Positions 21,913 through 33,755 of a DNA stretch of 64,000 bases are shown here, piece after piece (position 1 is the stretch's first letter; each line of letters starts with the position of its first letter). The position numbers and the translations under genes were made by a program. Source of the DNA: Rotaria sp. Silwood1 (taxonomy: Eukaryota > Rotifera > Eurotatoria > Philodinida > Philodinidae); assembly GCA_905250075.1 (NCBI GenBank), contig CAJNOP010000186.1:233878-297877 (forward strand). Reading direction: 5' to 3'. The notes below the pieces were generated by a model. It was not told the DNA's origin, did not search any database, and saw nothing but the letters and a program-made list of their open reading frames with translations.

Positions 21913-24900
21913 ATGCCTAAACTTTGGAGTTGTATTGCTCCGAAAAGTGATGAAGAAAAAAAACAGAAACAAATTAATAAACAAATCAATGCAAAATTAG
22001 AAAAAGATAAAAAAGTTTATAAAGCTACTTATCGATTACTTCTTTTGGGTTTGTTTTGATTTTTGAATTATTTATTTTTTTTTTTTTTTGTGTTCTCATT
22101 TAACATTTTTTTGGTTTCTTTTTCAATTAGGCGCAGGTGAATCAGGAAAATCAACAGTTGTTAAACAAATGAAAATTTTACATAATCCATTCACTCCACA
22201 GTATAATTTTAATTTTAATTTAATTTATTTTTAATTTAATTAAATTTTATTTCTAGAGAAAAACTCGATAAAATTCCGGATATTAAACGTAACATACGTG
22301 ATTCATTAACCGTATGTTTTATTTTATATGAATTGTTTTTTCAATATAACTTTTATATTGTATAGAGTATTTTACGTGCCCTTGATACAATTAATCCACC
22401 TGTGCGTTTAGAACATTCAGAAAATCAAGCACGTGCTACATATATATTAACAACAGCACATCAATTAGATTTTGATTATCCTCCAGAGTTTTTTGATCAT
22501 GTGGAAGTCCTATGGCGTGATGGTGGTGTACAAGAATGTTTTCAAAGATCAAACGAGTATCAATTAATCGATTCCGCTAAATAGTTCGTAGTTTATAGTT
22601 TTGAAATAAATTTTATTTTGCCGTGTTCTTTTTTTTTCTTTCTAAATATTATAGTTTTCTCGATCGTGTTAATGAAATCAAAAGGTCAAATTACACACCC
22701 AGTGATCAAGTATGTATGAATCATTGAGATCCTTTTTTTTGTTTTTTTTTTTATAAAATCGATTATTCAATACAATCAAATGATTCATCAAATAGTTTGA
22801 TGTAGAACTGAAAAAAAGTTTCGAAATTTATGCGACCACGAAACACTCGATGAAATAAAATGCAACAAGATTTGATTATTTTTGTCAAAATATTTTTTAA
22901 AGGATTTCGTTCAGATTTCTCATACATAGATCTTGTAATAAGATTAAAGTTTTTGTATACAAAGGATAACATCGAATATGATGGTAGATCTGCTACTCCG
23001 TTAGGTCTTTCGTAGCAGAGCCGGACAACTACGCGTACTCGTGGTGCAAATGATGGGTACTCATGTTCGAAATATCCTGTATTTGCTCAGCGTTATCTCG
23101 TAGGATTAACACATATTATGTATAGCATACAAACAATGTTCTAGATATAATATATTGCAGTGAATCCTAATATTTTTGTACTCATTCTTATGTGTTTTGA
23201 CATTTATGAATAATTTGATCATTTTTATTTTCAATTCTTTACTTTTGAAAGAGCATCATAAATTCAATAGATCAGAATTATTTGACAAAACGAGAATATA
23301 TAAAAACAATTTCAGAAAAAGCCATCACTACTTCTGTGTCCCATTGTAATATAAGAAAAATACTTATGAAGTAACAATTGTAGTTCGGACGAAATTTTTT
23401 GATATTTGTTGTTTCTAATTTTGATCTCGCGAGAACTCGACAACATATAGTTACAGTTTCTGATTGAAATCATGGAAAAATCTATATGTTTCGAATCTAC
23501 AATAGTACTAAAAACTGATATGTCGTTAAAAGTTCGTTAATTCTCAGCATTTATTTTTATTTTCTTGAAAATAACTGATGAATTCTATCTTAAGTTTACT
23601 TTCAAATCGAATTTTTTGAATCGAGAGAGAAAGAAAGAATAGATGTCATGATATGTATCATATCAAGAGTAAGCAGAATAGCTTATCATAAATAGAAAAA
23701 AGTACAATAATCTATGCAATTACTTTGCATATAGATTGAAACATAGTCGAGACACAAGTGAATAATGGCAATAGAGGTTAAAAAAAAAGACAATACGAAA
23801 TTGTTATTCATTCTTTCGTTTACACAATAACGATATTATCAGATACGCAAAACATTAGCGTCATCAAAAACATACTAATCATTGTTGTCGTCATCGCAGA
23901 TATGATCATAAAATGATACTTTATTTTTTATGAAAAATTTTAACTGAAACGTTTATTCACGAGGGAAACACCTCAAGTGATACCCCGCTATGTGCGCTTT
24001 GATTCAACTTATAAGAATGTCTTGATGCAAAGATGATACCGATACTGGTTCCGATTTCAGACCGGTCAGTCTACTAATATGGCGTTTTTCTTTCTCTTAG
24101 TATCTATACTTGTCAGTTGAATACTGATATGAATTTCAGATCGATTCAGATCAGTACCGATAACGATCGTGAAAAACTTAGACCGGCTCTATTATCTGCC
24201 TTAATGAGACTAACAAAAATCTAAAATAGTTCGTCCTTATTGACCTTTGAAATGGAGTTATGATTGCTTTACTGAATTTTAGATTCATTATCAGATATTT
24301 ACTGGAAACTTTCTTGGTCAAAACATATTATTTTCAAGTAAACTTAATATTTATATTATATGATATTCTAAGGATGATTCAATATATCTATCTATCGACA
24401 AAATTTTACAGAGAAATACTGTTTTTCGAATATATCAACTAAAATTGGATTGAAAGTTCAGTAAAAAGATTCTAACTCGATGTCAAAGATTTATGAAAAA
24501 CGAGTGGTTTTTCTTGTTAGCTTATCAACTATTTTGTCAAAAATCAAAAATATGAAAATTGTAAACTATTGTTTATATATGATACTTTTGTTTTTAAAGG
24601 ATATTCTTCGATGTCGTGTTCTTACGTCAGGTATTTATGAAACAATTTTTACTGTTGAACGTGTGCGCTTTCAGTATGTATTTGTTAATATTTAAATACT
24701 TAATATAATATAATATATCTAAATAGTATGTTTGATGTTGGTGGACAACGTGAAGAACGTCGAAAATGGATTCAATGCTTTAATGATGTTACAGCAATAA
24801 TATTTGTTACAGCATGTAGTGGTTTTAATTTGATGCTTATTGAAGATGAGAAACAAAATCAATTGAGAGAATCACTTGAATTATTTAAAAATATTTGGAA

Positions 24901-25588
24901 TAATCGGTAGAAAATTTATTGTTGGTTGCTTTTTTTTCTCTATTAATTTTTCTTAGATGGTTAAAAACAATTTCGGTTATTTTATTTCTTAATAAACAAG
25001 ATCTTCTAGCAGAAAAAATTAAAGCTGGTCGTCGACTTCAAGATACTTTTCCTGAATTTGAACATTATGTTGTTTCACATGTTGAATTAGGTGAATAGAA
25101 CTAAACTAAATCTTTAAAGGGAAATTTTTCTATCTATTTATTTTTCATACAGATCCTTCTTTTTTTAAATATAGTAAGCTAAATTCAAAACACATTCTTT
25201 TGTTTGTTATTCTTTGTGTATTTTGAATTAATCCAAATTGATAATTTTCATATGTTTTTTTTTTTTTTTTTTTGTTTTTATATCATAAATATTCATTGAT
25301 AATTTTTATTTTAGAAAAATCTGAACCAAATGAACCTGCTGAAGTAACTCGAGCTAAATATTTCATACGTGACGAATTTTTAGTAAGTAAAATTAAATTG
25401 AAATTGTTTTATGCGTTATTTTTGTTTTTTCTTTTATTTAGCGAATTAGCACAGCTGGTGGTAACAATCGTCATTCGTGTTATCCACATTTTACATGTGC
25501 TGTTGATACAGAAAACATTCGTCGAGTATTTAATGATTGTCGCGATATTATTCAACGTGTGCACTTGAGACAGTACGAATTACTGTGA
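21913..25588 (+). CDS. GNAS-like: Stimulatory G protein alpha subunit (Gs-alpha)
   Basis: Eleven exons were joined: 21913-22048, 22131-22200, 22257-22311, 22366-22583, 22655-22709, 24600-24673, 24727-24906, 24957-25090, 25153-25173, 25315-25382 and 25442-25588. The product is a membrane-associated GTPase coupling GPCRs to adenylyl cyclase. Seen are the P-loop [18 protein letters not shown], switch [13 protein letters not shown] with the conserved arginine, switch [21 protein letters not shown], the guanine-specificity motif [12 protein letters not shown], the TCAVDT motif, the Gs-specific [18 protein letters not shown] region (here [14 protein letters not shown]) and the C-terminal RQYELL. 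The chosen start gives [17 protein letters not shown]. An in-frame ATG 63 bases upstream would add MTNYSFENDNRTTNG and more. Neither start supplies the usual MGC palmitoylation N-terminus. The 21-bp exon and the 1.9-kb fifth intron are notable. A possible AATAAA signal is at 26170-26175. Confidence 0.94.
22710..24599 (+). other. Long fifth intron of Gs-alpha
   Basis: This intron of 1,890 bases separates exons ending in PSDQ and beginning DILRCRV. It contains G+C-richer patches near 22980-23070 (with a CTGCTAC/GTAGCAG hairpin at about 22990-23018) and 23955-24200, which might be remnants of an insertion. Short open frames at 22763-22972, 24260-24442 and 24480-24695 have no recognisable content, the last merely overlapping the next exon. 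Confidence 0.6.
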
Positions 25589-27836
25589 TTATCTGTCTCT
25601 GGTTATTCTCATCTGTGCTTACTTTTTCGAGATACATCCCATTTCGGTTTTTTTTTAATCGTCTGTTTCTTTTGTGTTTTTACAAATTTAAGAGTTTTTT
25701 TTTTTTTCTTCATATATTTTTTACACTAGAAAAATAGACTTACTCTTTCTTTTTCTTTTGCTCTCAATGCACGTAATGTTCAATTGGTCTTATTAAAAAA
25801 AAAAAAAAGAAAGAAAGAAAACTGTTAAAGATGCATAAGTTGATTCTTTTTGGTGCCATTTATCTTTTTTTTTGTTCTTTTTGAGCTCTTATTTCTTTCA
25901 TTTTCATACTTTTAATATGTACAGTTTAATCGTGCTTTAATTTTTCTCATGTCTATCTATGGTAACAGTGATTGTTAAGACAATAATATTCGTGAAAGAA
26001 CATTCGAATATCGGCTCAAATGCCTTTTTTATCTCTCACCTAAGAAGCAATAGTCATCGATTTCTTTTTGTGATCTGTGAACTAATACACGATGACCTAA
26101 AAAAAGTTGAATTGTTTTTCTTTCTTTTCTTTTTTTAGTATTCTATCTTTTTCATTTTTGTATTTGAAAAATAAAACAGAATCTGCACGTTATTAAGAAC
26201 ATTGTGTAATGTGAAGTTTTTCTTTTTTTTTTTTGTTCTTTTTCATCAGCTTATATACACACATGTTCTTTTTCACTTGCTCGCTCGATCTCGCTTTTTC
26301 GTTATCGCTCTTTTTTTCTCAAAAAACAATTGTTTGTATTTTCTCTTCTTTCTTTTTCTTTTCATATCTGTGTGTGAGTGTCTTTTTTAACTCCTTGAAT
26401 GAAGTTTTCTGACACACACAAATAAAAGAAAAACATACCAGAAAAACATTAGTAACACGACATATTTTTTTTTTCTTTCAAATATGATGAAATACTTTTC
26501 AATGATAAGATTTCTGTTAAAAAGAAAATTGAAATTACTGCAGTATGATGATTTAATAGCCATCGTTTTTTTTTTGCTTTGTAAAAGAAAATTGACTATA
26601 ATAATTCGATAGTACGACAACATTTTCTATCAAAACATATCAGTGAGTGTCAATGAAGATAATACTGATTCGCTCACTTATACTCTAGTCATATTACTCT
26701 GATTGAAAAAGCTATGTCAAATAATGACAATGCTTGATGTTGACCATATATATGGGTAAAATTAATGAAAATGCCACATGATCATCATTGATTCTTCATA
26801 TATGAGTTATCTTTTTCGAATAAGTTCTTTTAATATGAATATGTGTAAAAATATTGATTTTTTCATCTTACATTTAATTGAATCTGATCAGCGAATAAGT
26901 CTCTAATGTAATGGTAAAAGAGTTAAAGAATTTCATAGTAGGCTTCACTCCATAGACTACGTCTATGATGAAACTTTCAGCAAGATAGAATTCTCGAAAA
27001 TAGTCTTCTAAAAAAGAACCCAGTTTTCTAGAGGTTTGCTGTTGTTCTCGAGTAAGATTTTTTCTTTCATTATTATCTAACGACCTCTCAAAAGTGTTTT
27101 TTTACCATTTAGAATTGTTTTTTTGCGCTTCTTATTAGTTACGAACGGAGTGTTCGTTTCTATATTCACACTAATTCATATCGCAGTTTTTTGAAAAATG
27201 TAAACTTGTTCAGGAAAAACTTTGTGTGATGATTTTGTAGGCTAAAGACTATTCTACAAAATGCACTATTTAGTTGTTAAAAATATTATTTGAACTTGCA
27301 GAAATTTTAAAAGGAAACGTACGCAGTGAAAACCTCTCTTCTTCATTTTGTGTCGTTGCTCAAAGAAATGCTCAAGTCTAGAAATATTAGTGTTTGTTAT
27401 TTTGAGAAATCACATTGCTAATGAATGAATGTAGCTATGGATCATTAGGAAAGAGGAAATGAGATTTTATTTGTTTCTTGTATTTTTTTCTCTTTTATAA
27501 ATATGTGAACACGCAAAAGATATTCGCGAACAAAATCATTTAAGCGGCAATGATGAATTGCCTATTAATAAATTTGATTCATCAATATTACTTGATTGTT
27601 TAAGGTATAAACTATGTTATTATCATTTTGGTGAAATACAAATTGAATATTGATGTTCATCCTAGTACAATTTGAGTATGGGTGTGGGTGTAGGTATGCC
27701 TCAATAGATAGTTCACACCTATATCTACATCCAGACTCGTACTCTACATAGTTGAACAGTTTCAAATCATTTGCTTTTATGATTATGTTTATCATTACGA
27801 CATAAATATCCGAGACTTGATTTGAGATTATTATTA
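25589..27836. other. Gs-alpha 3' region and intergenic space
   Basis: The first several hundred bases are T-rich and probably the 3' untranslated region of Gs-alpha, with a possible AATAAA at 26170-26175. The rest shows no gene. The frame at 27565-27846 (minus) overlaps a palindromic TG/CA-rich block and is not believed to be coding. Confidence 0.5.
27674..27748. repeat. Telomere-like hexamer palindrome, copy 1
   Basis: The left arm reads GTATGGGTGTGGGTGTAGG, about two and a half copies of TGTGGG. After a short spacer the right arm reads CACACCTATATCTACATCC and onward, the complement of a degenerate TGTGGA/TGTAGG series in the same six-base register. It closely resembles the blocks at 35608-35688 and 37113-37185. 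Confidence 0.55.
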
Positions 27837-29546
27837 TTATTTCCATTGTAAATGAATATTATCACCACAACGTTTAATTGTATAATTATTCAGCAATTTC
27901 TCATGATAAATAAGTGTTTGCAACTTGTAAATTAATTCTTCATTTGCGTTAGGAACATAAAAGTATAATGAACGAAGATGAGGAGTGAGTGTGAAACTTT
28001 TTAATAAAATAAAATGTAAAAGTATATCAACATTTGTATGTTTTGTACATCGCACCTCGAGATATTGCATATGAGTACAAAGAAAGATGATGAAATAAAC
28101 TTGTTCAAAATCATTCATGCCTTTGAAACTCACTTTTGTAATTTTGTTTTTGATTGATATAGAACGAAGATTTTGTGTATCTTCATCAGATAAATAATTT
28201 AGTTGGAGAAATGGAAAAGATGAAAGTTTCAAAGACTCAAGATTTGGTAATAATTGTACAAGTTTAACAAAAGTACGTGTATATATTTCATTACAATTAA
28301 TATGTAAACGAGTAAATCGAATAGCAAAGAAAATTGGATTGATTTCATTAATCACTGATTGATACCATGTTGCAGAACAAGAGTCTGCAATAGTAAATTG
28401 GATATTAGAAGAATATTGAACAGTTTGTAGGAAGTTATCATTTAAGGTAACTTCTGTATGTTTCGAAAGATCGAACCATGTTCTACGTGAATGAACTGTA
28501 CCAATGAATCCTGTACGAGTCATTTTAAGTTCAAAAATCCATTGTCGTTGGATCCAAAATGGTGAATTAAATCGATTGGTTAACACACTGAAATCATCAT
28601 ATTTACATTTATTATATAGAACTTGATGATAATGATTAAAGTTCAATCTACGCAAATGCGATATGTGCTGTACAATTAATTGTTCCCATCGATCAGCATC
28701 AAGATAAGCTATATCTCGGTATGTAGTAATATGCAAGACTTCCAATTGAGAAGAAATTTTCGTGATAAATGTTTCAAACTTATCAAATCTCAAACAACAC
28801 TGTGCAATAGAGATATATAACAAATGAGATAATATTAATTTATCTTTGTTTTCCATGATGCGATCCAAATTTATCAAACATTTACATTGTAAACGACGAA
28901 GTTGAGGTGTAGACTTAAGTAAAGACATAAGTTGATTAACACTACAGTTATGATCAATGACTAAATATTCGATCGTGCTGAATTGTACGTTTACAGTCGA
29001 TGATACGATAAGATTTGATTGTTTATTGTCTAATAACGACAATTTATTGTATTTCAAAATATGTAAACGATAAATCATTTGATAAATATCATTAAAATTA
29101 TAAGAATAATCGATTTTCAAATAAATAGTGAGCGAGAAGAGATGAGGTAAATTTTTTAAATTCGGAAGAAGTATCTGAAGTTTATCATTTGTAATTTCAT
29201 TTAAAACAATTGATTCAAGATGATTAAATGATGAATCAATTATACATTCTGTTAAAAACTCATCACTAAGTATTTTATTTTGTACATGAAGAGAACGGAT
29301 ACGATTGTTGTTTGGAATGATTACGTTACTACAAAGATGCTTAATCGGTGTTTTGGATTTTGAATCAAGATTAATTTTTAATGGAAGTAATGAACTAGTA
29401 ATGATATGTTGAAAACGAACGTTAAGATTCAAAAAAGCAGTATAGATTTCATAACCATCGAGATAATCAAAAATCTCATAAAAAAGTTCATTAGGTAAAT
29501 TTTCGATACAAGTAATCGGTGACCTATGAGAGGAAAGAAAAAGCAT
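27837..29546 (-). CDS. F-box/leucine-rich-repeat-like protein, single exon
   Basis: An uninterrupted frame of 569 codons. Residues about 15-50 match an F-box: IENLPNELFYEIFDYLDGYE, followed by a short helix and NVRFQHII. The remainder is built of hydrophobic repeating segments such as LPHLFSLTIYL, LRRLQCKCLINL, LNFNHYHQVL and NLESLKLSSFPFL, like irregular leucine-rich repeats. F-box proteins bind SKP1 and present targets to SCF ubiquitin ligases; the target here is unknown. Intron-free genes of this type appear as large families in bdelloid rotifers, which supports the organism guess. Its base composition matches the neighbourhood. A short upstream exon is possible because the methionine used lies only about 15 residues before the F-box. 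Confidence 0.85.
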   Translation of the reverse strand: MLFLSSHRSPITCIENLPNELFYEIFDYLDGYEIYTAFLNLNVRFQHIITSSLLPLKINLDSKSKTPIKHLCSNVIIPNNNRIRSLHVQNKILSDEFLTECIIDSSFNHLESIVLNEITNDKLQILLPNLKNLPHLFSLTIYLKIDYSYNFNDIYQMIYRLHILKYNKLSLLDNKQSNLIVSSTVNVQFSTIEYLVIDHNCSVNQLMSLLKSTPQLRRLQCKCLINLDRIMENKDKLILSHLLYISIAQCCLRFDKFETFITKISSQLEVLHITTYRDIAYLDADRWEQLIVQHISHLRRLNFNHYHQVLYNKCKYDDFSVLTNRFNSPFWIQRQWIFELKMTRTGFIGTVHSRRTWFDLSKHTEVTLNDNFLQTVQYSSNIQFTIADSCSATWYQSVINEINPIFFAIRFTRLHINCNEIYTRTFVKLVQLLPNLESLKLSSFPFLQLNYLSDEDTQNLRSISIKNKITKVSFKGMNDFEQVYFIIFLCTHMQYLEVRCTKHTNVDILLHFILLKSFTLTPHLRSLYFYVPNANEELIYKLQTLIYHEKLLNNYTIKRCGDNIHLQWK

Positions 29547-32500
29547 ACAATAAGATAAACTTTTATTACTTACTTTTCTTTATAGTGTCTGACTCGTTGC
29601 ACTAGTAGAAAATAGAGAATATATCATAATATTAATTATATGAAAAACATACTTCGTAATATCTGCGTTCTTTCATCAAGCAACTTATCGACAGATAGTT
29701 TCCGTTTCAATGAATTCATGTGTGTTCAAGAATTTTATGTGATCTTAAATAATTATATTATTCATATGTGATAAATATTCAAACGCATTAATAGAGAATA
29801 ATAGAGATATTTGAAAACATGTTTCTTTCTGCATACCTTCACACAAATAGAAGAAACAACAGATCGCAATACGTGTTGTTGACTCAATGACGATATATTT
29901 TTACATATTCTCTTTCGTTTTCGTGTGTCAAACGTCGTCAATAACTCTTTTCGTACCACTCTACTAAAACATCGAATATACATCCCAATGATGACTCATT
30001 CATCTATGGGAAAAAAAAACAAAAAGAGAATAAGAAATGTCGACATATAGCAAGCGATACAAAAGTTTTTTGGAAAATGTAGAGTTACACAACTCAGCCG
30101 TTTTAGAATATAGAAAGCAAAATTTGTTTGTTTTTATTATTATTTTTTGATCAAGTTTTTTGCCCTTTTGTTTGAACCTTCGAGCTAAATGATTACATTT
30201 TTTTTTGCTTTCTAATTATTTGCGTATATTTTTTTGTCCAAATAGAGCCCATACACAGTTTTCATTGGACGGATTTGAAGTATGTTTGGTGTATTGTCAA
30301 CGCAAGTAATAAATGATATGTTTTCTCATACTTCTGTTATTCATAGATTATAATAATAAGCATGAGGATTTAAAGAAGAATTGTCATAATAGTTTTCGAA
30401 TATGTTCTGAAGATCTCATCAAATAGTTTAGATCTATCTTCATGATTTAAAATCTCCATACGGGTAAATTGACATATAGTGGTTCTATGTTTAGTGCTTC
30501 TCTTATGTCTATTGATCTCTATCTGTGTTAAATTGACAATGAATAAATGTTGTACTCTGTTAGTTAACTGGAATACTACAGAGGTTAAGTGACATGAAAC
30601 GGCATATAATTTAATAGTTGAAATCTGCTTGGTGAACAAACGTTCTATCACACGAAAAAAGTTTTGTAAATTTTTTGTGTCTATGTGGTGAAACAATCAA
30701 CGTTGCAAAAACTATAGCGAATCCATCCTGGAAGTGGTTCATGAAATTCCAACATAGTGAGACGTTAAACAGACAGAAACTGTTTCTGTCGGATAAAATT
30801 TTAAGATCTTAAAGACTAGTTTGGATACACTCATAAAATATGCAAGCGCGACTGCAAAGTGAATGATGAATAAATGAATATAGGAAAGATTTAAATTGCT
30901 CCTATTTCTGATTGGAAAACAGCTATCTCTATTCTGGAGGGCCAGAAAGAAAGAGAATTCGTTTAGTGCTTTTTTTGCAATGTAATTCAAGCGTCTTGGG
31001 CTAAAACCATCCTGGTACAAGAAGTTCAGTATTTAAAAATGTGCTTTAATAATGCAGGCATTGAACGATAAAAAGTTCAGCATCTTCGCTGAAACTCTCA
31101 ACGGTCCCTAATGACTCTTTTTCTTTTAAAAGAGTGTGCATCAGTAACAAGACGGTATAAAAAGTGCTAAATATCGGGCGCGTGAATACAACTTTTTCTC
31201 TTCTCGCACGGTAGCTAATAAGCCAAGAAAAAAAAACGTGTGATAATGTAGATTTTTTACAAGTTTTCTTTTTTTTCTCATAAATTCATTCGTCTTTGTT
31301 CGAAAGACACATTTTTATTCATATCCACGTTTCTATCTCGCATTTATTTCTATTCTTTAGGTGTTGTGTTTCCCATATAGAATTCTAGAGAAAATACCAG
31401 TTCTTCACACCTCAAAGAACCGAATCGTGTTTCGCTTGTTACTGACTTTTTATGGAGAGTAAAACGACATGAAAAAAATTCGTTGCTAAGGGTATTTTTA
31501 TATTAAGAAAATGTATACATTCTCTTCTTGTTCACGTGATGCAAGTAGTATGACTCAATCGTCCATGTATTGTATACAAGACAAAAAAATTGTCTGAGAA
31601 TCGATAGGTTCGATGACACAATGACACTACCGATTGAAAATGATCTGTATCGCTCTATTCAAGTCGGATAATGATGAAATTAATGATTTGTGTCTCCATT
31701 GTAGATACAGTCAACGTACGTGATGCAGTGATCAAAGATATTTATCCAAAATTACGAAAATATTGATACGACTGACTATAATTCTCGAAATGATCAGACT
31801 TTTGGAACTATGAAAATTTCAGGTTTATGAAATGAGAATTTCATGAAAGTTGAGTATAAGAATGATCAGCACGAGTGATAAGTTTAACTTGACTTTTGAA
31901 AAATGTTTCGATCCTCTTGACTTGAATTGATTGACTTAGAGAGCGGTTTCTGTGACTTGATGTAACTTCTGATTCGTGCAGCTCTGTAAGAATCTGATAG
32001 AGAACATGACAGAGTCTGCATTAGATTTGTGATATTTTCCGATCAGAGAACTGAACTGGTGCTATTAGATATCGCATATTAAGCGGATCATTCGATTTAT
32101 AATTGATGAAGTCCTGACCATGTTGCTTAGAACTAGTCACTAGACTCAGTTCACGATTTTGACCAAATTCTCACAAGAAAAAATCTAAATTAGAATTCTT
32201 AACAAGTACTTGCGAAAAAAAGTAGATACTTTCTGACAAATATTAGCTTCTTCCACTAATGAAAACAATCGAGAACATTGGTTGAAAGCCAGTATGACGT
32301 TATGCACATAGAAGTGTTATTTTAATGTAGTAAAAGAGAGACGTTAAAAACAAATTAGAAAAAATATTCTTTTTTTTTGAAGGATTTTGTAGAAGGGATG
32401 TTACATGAGATCTCTACTATGTTTACATCGAACTCCTTCGAGAGTATGATCGTGGATGTAAATCTTCTCTTCATGCAAACGTTCACACCTAATCAGCACA

Positions 32501-32709
32501 GTCTCCTGATCAAGCATCTTAATACTTTTACAATACTTTTGACCAACAGAATCCAAAACAAGTTGAGATATGAAGGATTAAGTTCTGTTATTTTTATCTT
32601 CAAGACATTTCAGTCATTTAAAAAAAGATAAGTCTGTTTTATTTTGATATTGTTGTTGAACAGTCATATGAAGACCAAAACTGATGTATCGAATATCAAT
32701 AATTAGGCA
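29547..32709. other. Intergenic region between F-box and GPCR genes
   Basis: About 3.2 kb. No gene could be supported. A minus-strand open stretch at 30370-30693 has leucine-rich character but no ATG start and an in-frame stop just upstream, so it could be a decayed fragment. A plus-strand stretch at 32377-32631 is also open without an ATG at its start. Neither is recognised. Confidence 0.45.
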
Positions 32710-33755
32710 TCATGACACTCCCCACGGTAGAACTTGTGCTCTCCATTGATGACTGATATTGATGAATTGTTGTTTAAGAGCGTTTCGAAATACTTGACTT
32801 GATAAACTGTTAATGTAAAATGTTTTGACATAGTTAAGAAACCAGAACCATCGTCCAATATACACAAATATGGCATAGACAAGAAGCAGCAGTTGATTGG
32901 TTGGAACATTATTATAGAAACTATTGAGATAGATTGCCATGTATGGTATGTTCAAAAAGACTGTCAGACTTGATTGTGCTAAGACCATGGTGATCAAATG
33001 TAAATTATGTCGATTTAAATTTGGATTGCGTACTGCTACTATCGTTCTGTCACTGGTTGTGTTGGTCATTGGAGCGAGTCGTCTACGACTTAGTTGTACA
33101 TTGCGATATATTGAGAACCCAAAAACCAAAAGAAATAGAGGAACAATGACGCCATTAAACAAGGAGAAGAAATAGCCATCAACAATCAAGATAAACAGAA
33201 ATTCATTTGGTGGACTACTACATCGATCTGATTTTGTTGGTGTATATGGCATAATATTGTATGAAATAAGAACATGGAGTGAGAACACAACCCATATCAA
33301 GAATACTAATGGTATTAATATACGGCTCACTTTTAGTTGACTTAGTTTACGAATCTGTTGACGATGTGAACTTGTACAGAAACGATCAATACATGCGAAA
33401 GTGATAAAAGTAGATGATAGACAAGGTAGAAGAAACACAAGATATTTGCCTAGTTTACACCAGACTATGGTTGAATTCATGTAGGCCAATAATGATGGAT
33501 TTAAATATCTCATGGCGTCCATCATAAGAACCGCATTCATAACACAGAAATCAGTAGTCGAAGCCGAGAGAAAATAGAGTGAACATGGATTTTTGCGAAA
33601 TTTTTTCTGGAGAAGTGTAAAAATATTGAGTAATGAGCCGAGAATGCCACAAATATATAGGATAATCAGCATATATTTGTCCATCACTGGAAGGATTATT
33701 AAAGCTTGTACTAAATTAGATAATAATCCAGTCGCTGTATTCGTTGAGTTAGACA
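32710..33755 (-). CDS. Rhodopsin-like (class A) G protein-coupled receptor
   Basis: An intron-free frame of 348 codons from the ATG giving MSNSTNTATG; an upstream in-frame ATG at 33828 would add 24 lysine-rich residues and seems less likely. Seven hydrophobic segments are visible: TM1 MLIILYICGILGSLLNIFTL, TM2 around YFLSASTTDFCVMNAVLMM, TM3 around YLVFLLPCLSSTFITFACID, TM4 ILIPLVFLIWVVFSLHVLI, TM5 around FSLFNGVIVPLFLLVFGFSI, TM6 around ITMVLAQSSLTVFLNIPYMA and TM7 LLLLVYAIFVYIGRWFWFLN. The DRY position reads DRF (CIDRFCTS) and the NPxxY position is degenerate (NYVKTFYI). NST at the N-terminus is a glycosylation sequon. The ligand is unknown. It resembles the many intron-free peptide-receptor-like GPCRs of bdelloids. 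Confidence 0.88.

Noticed and set aside
23015..24195. Possible 1.2-kb transposon in the Gs-alpha intron bounded by AGAGCCGG and CCGGCTCT
   Set aside because: The inverse ends are only eight bases, the flanks show no target duplication and no internal homology was seen.
30370..30696. 108-codon minus-strand frame with leucine-rich character
   Set aside because: It opens at TTG, not ATG, directly after an in-frame TGA, and no family or splice partner could be found.
32377..32631. 84-codon plus-strand frame upstream of the GPCR 3' end
   Set aside because: It begins with TTG and has no recognisable domain or splice context.
32939..33175. Plus-strand open frame inside the GPCR
   Set aside because: Antisense shadow of the GPCR coding region with no independent support.
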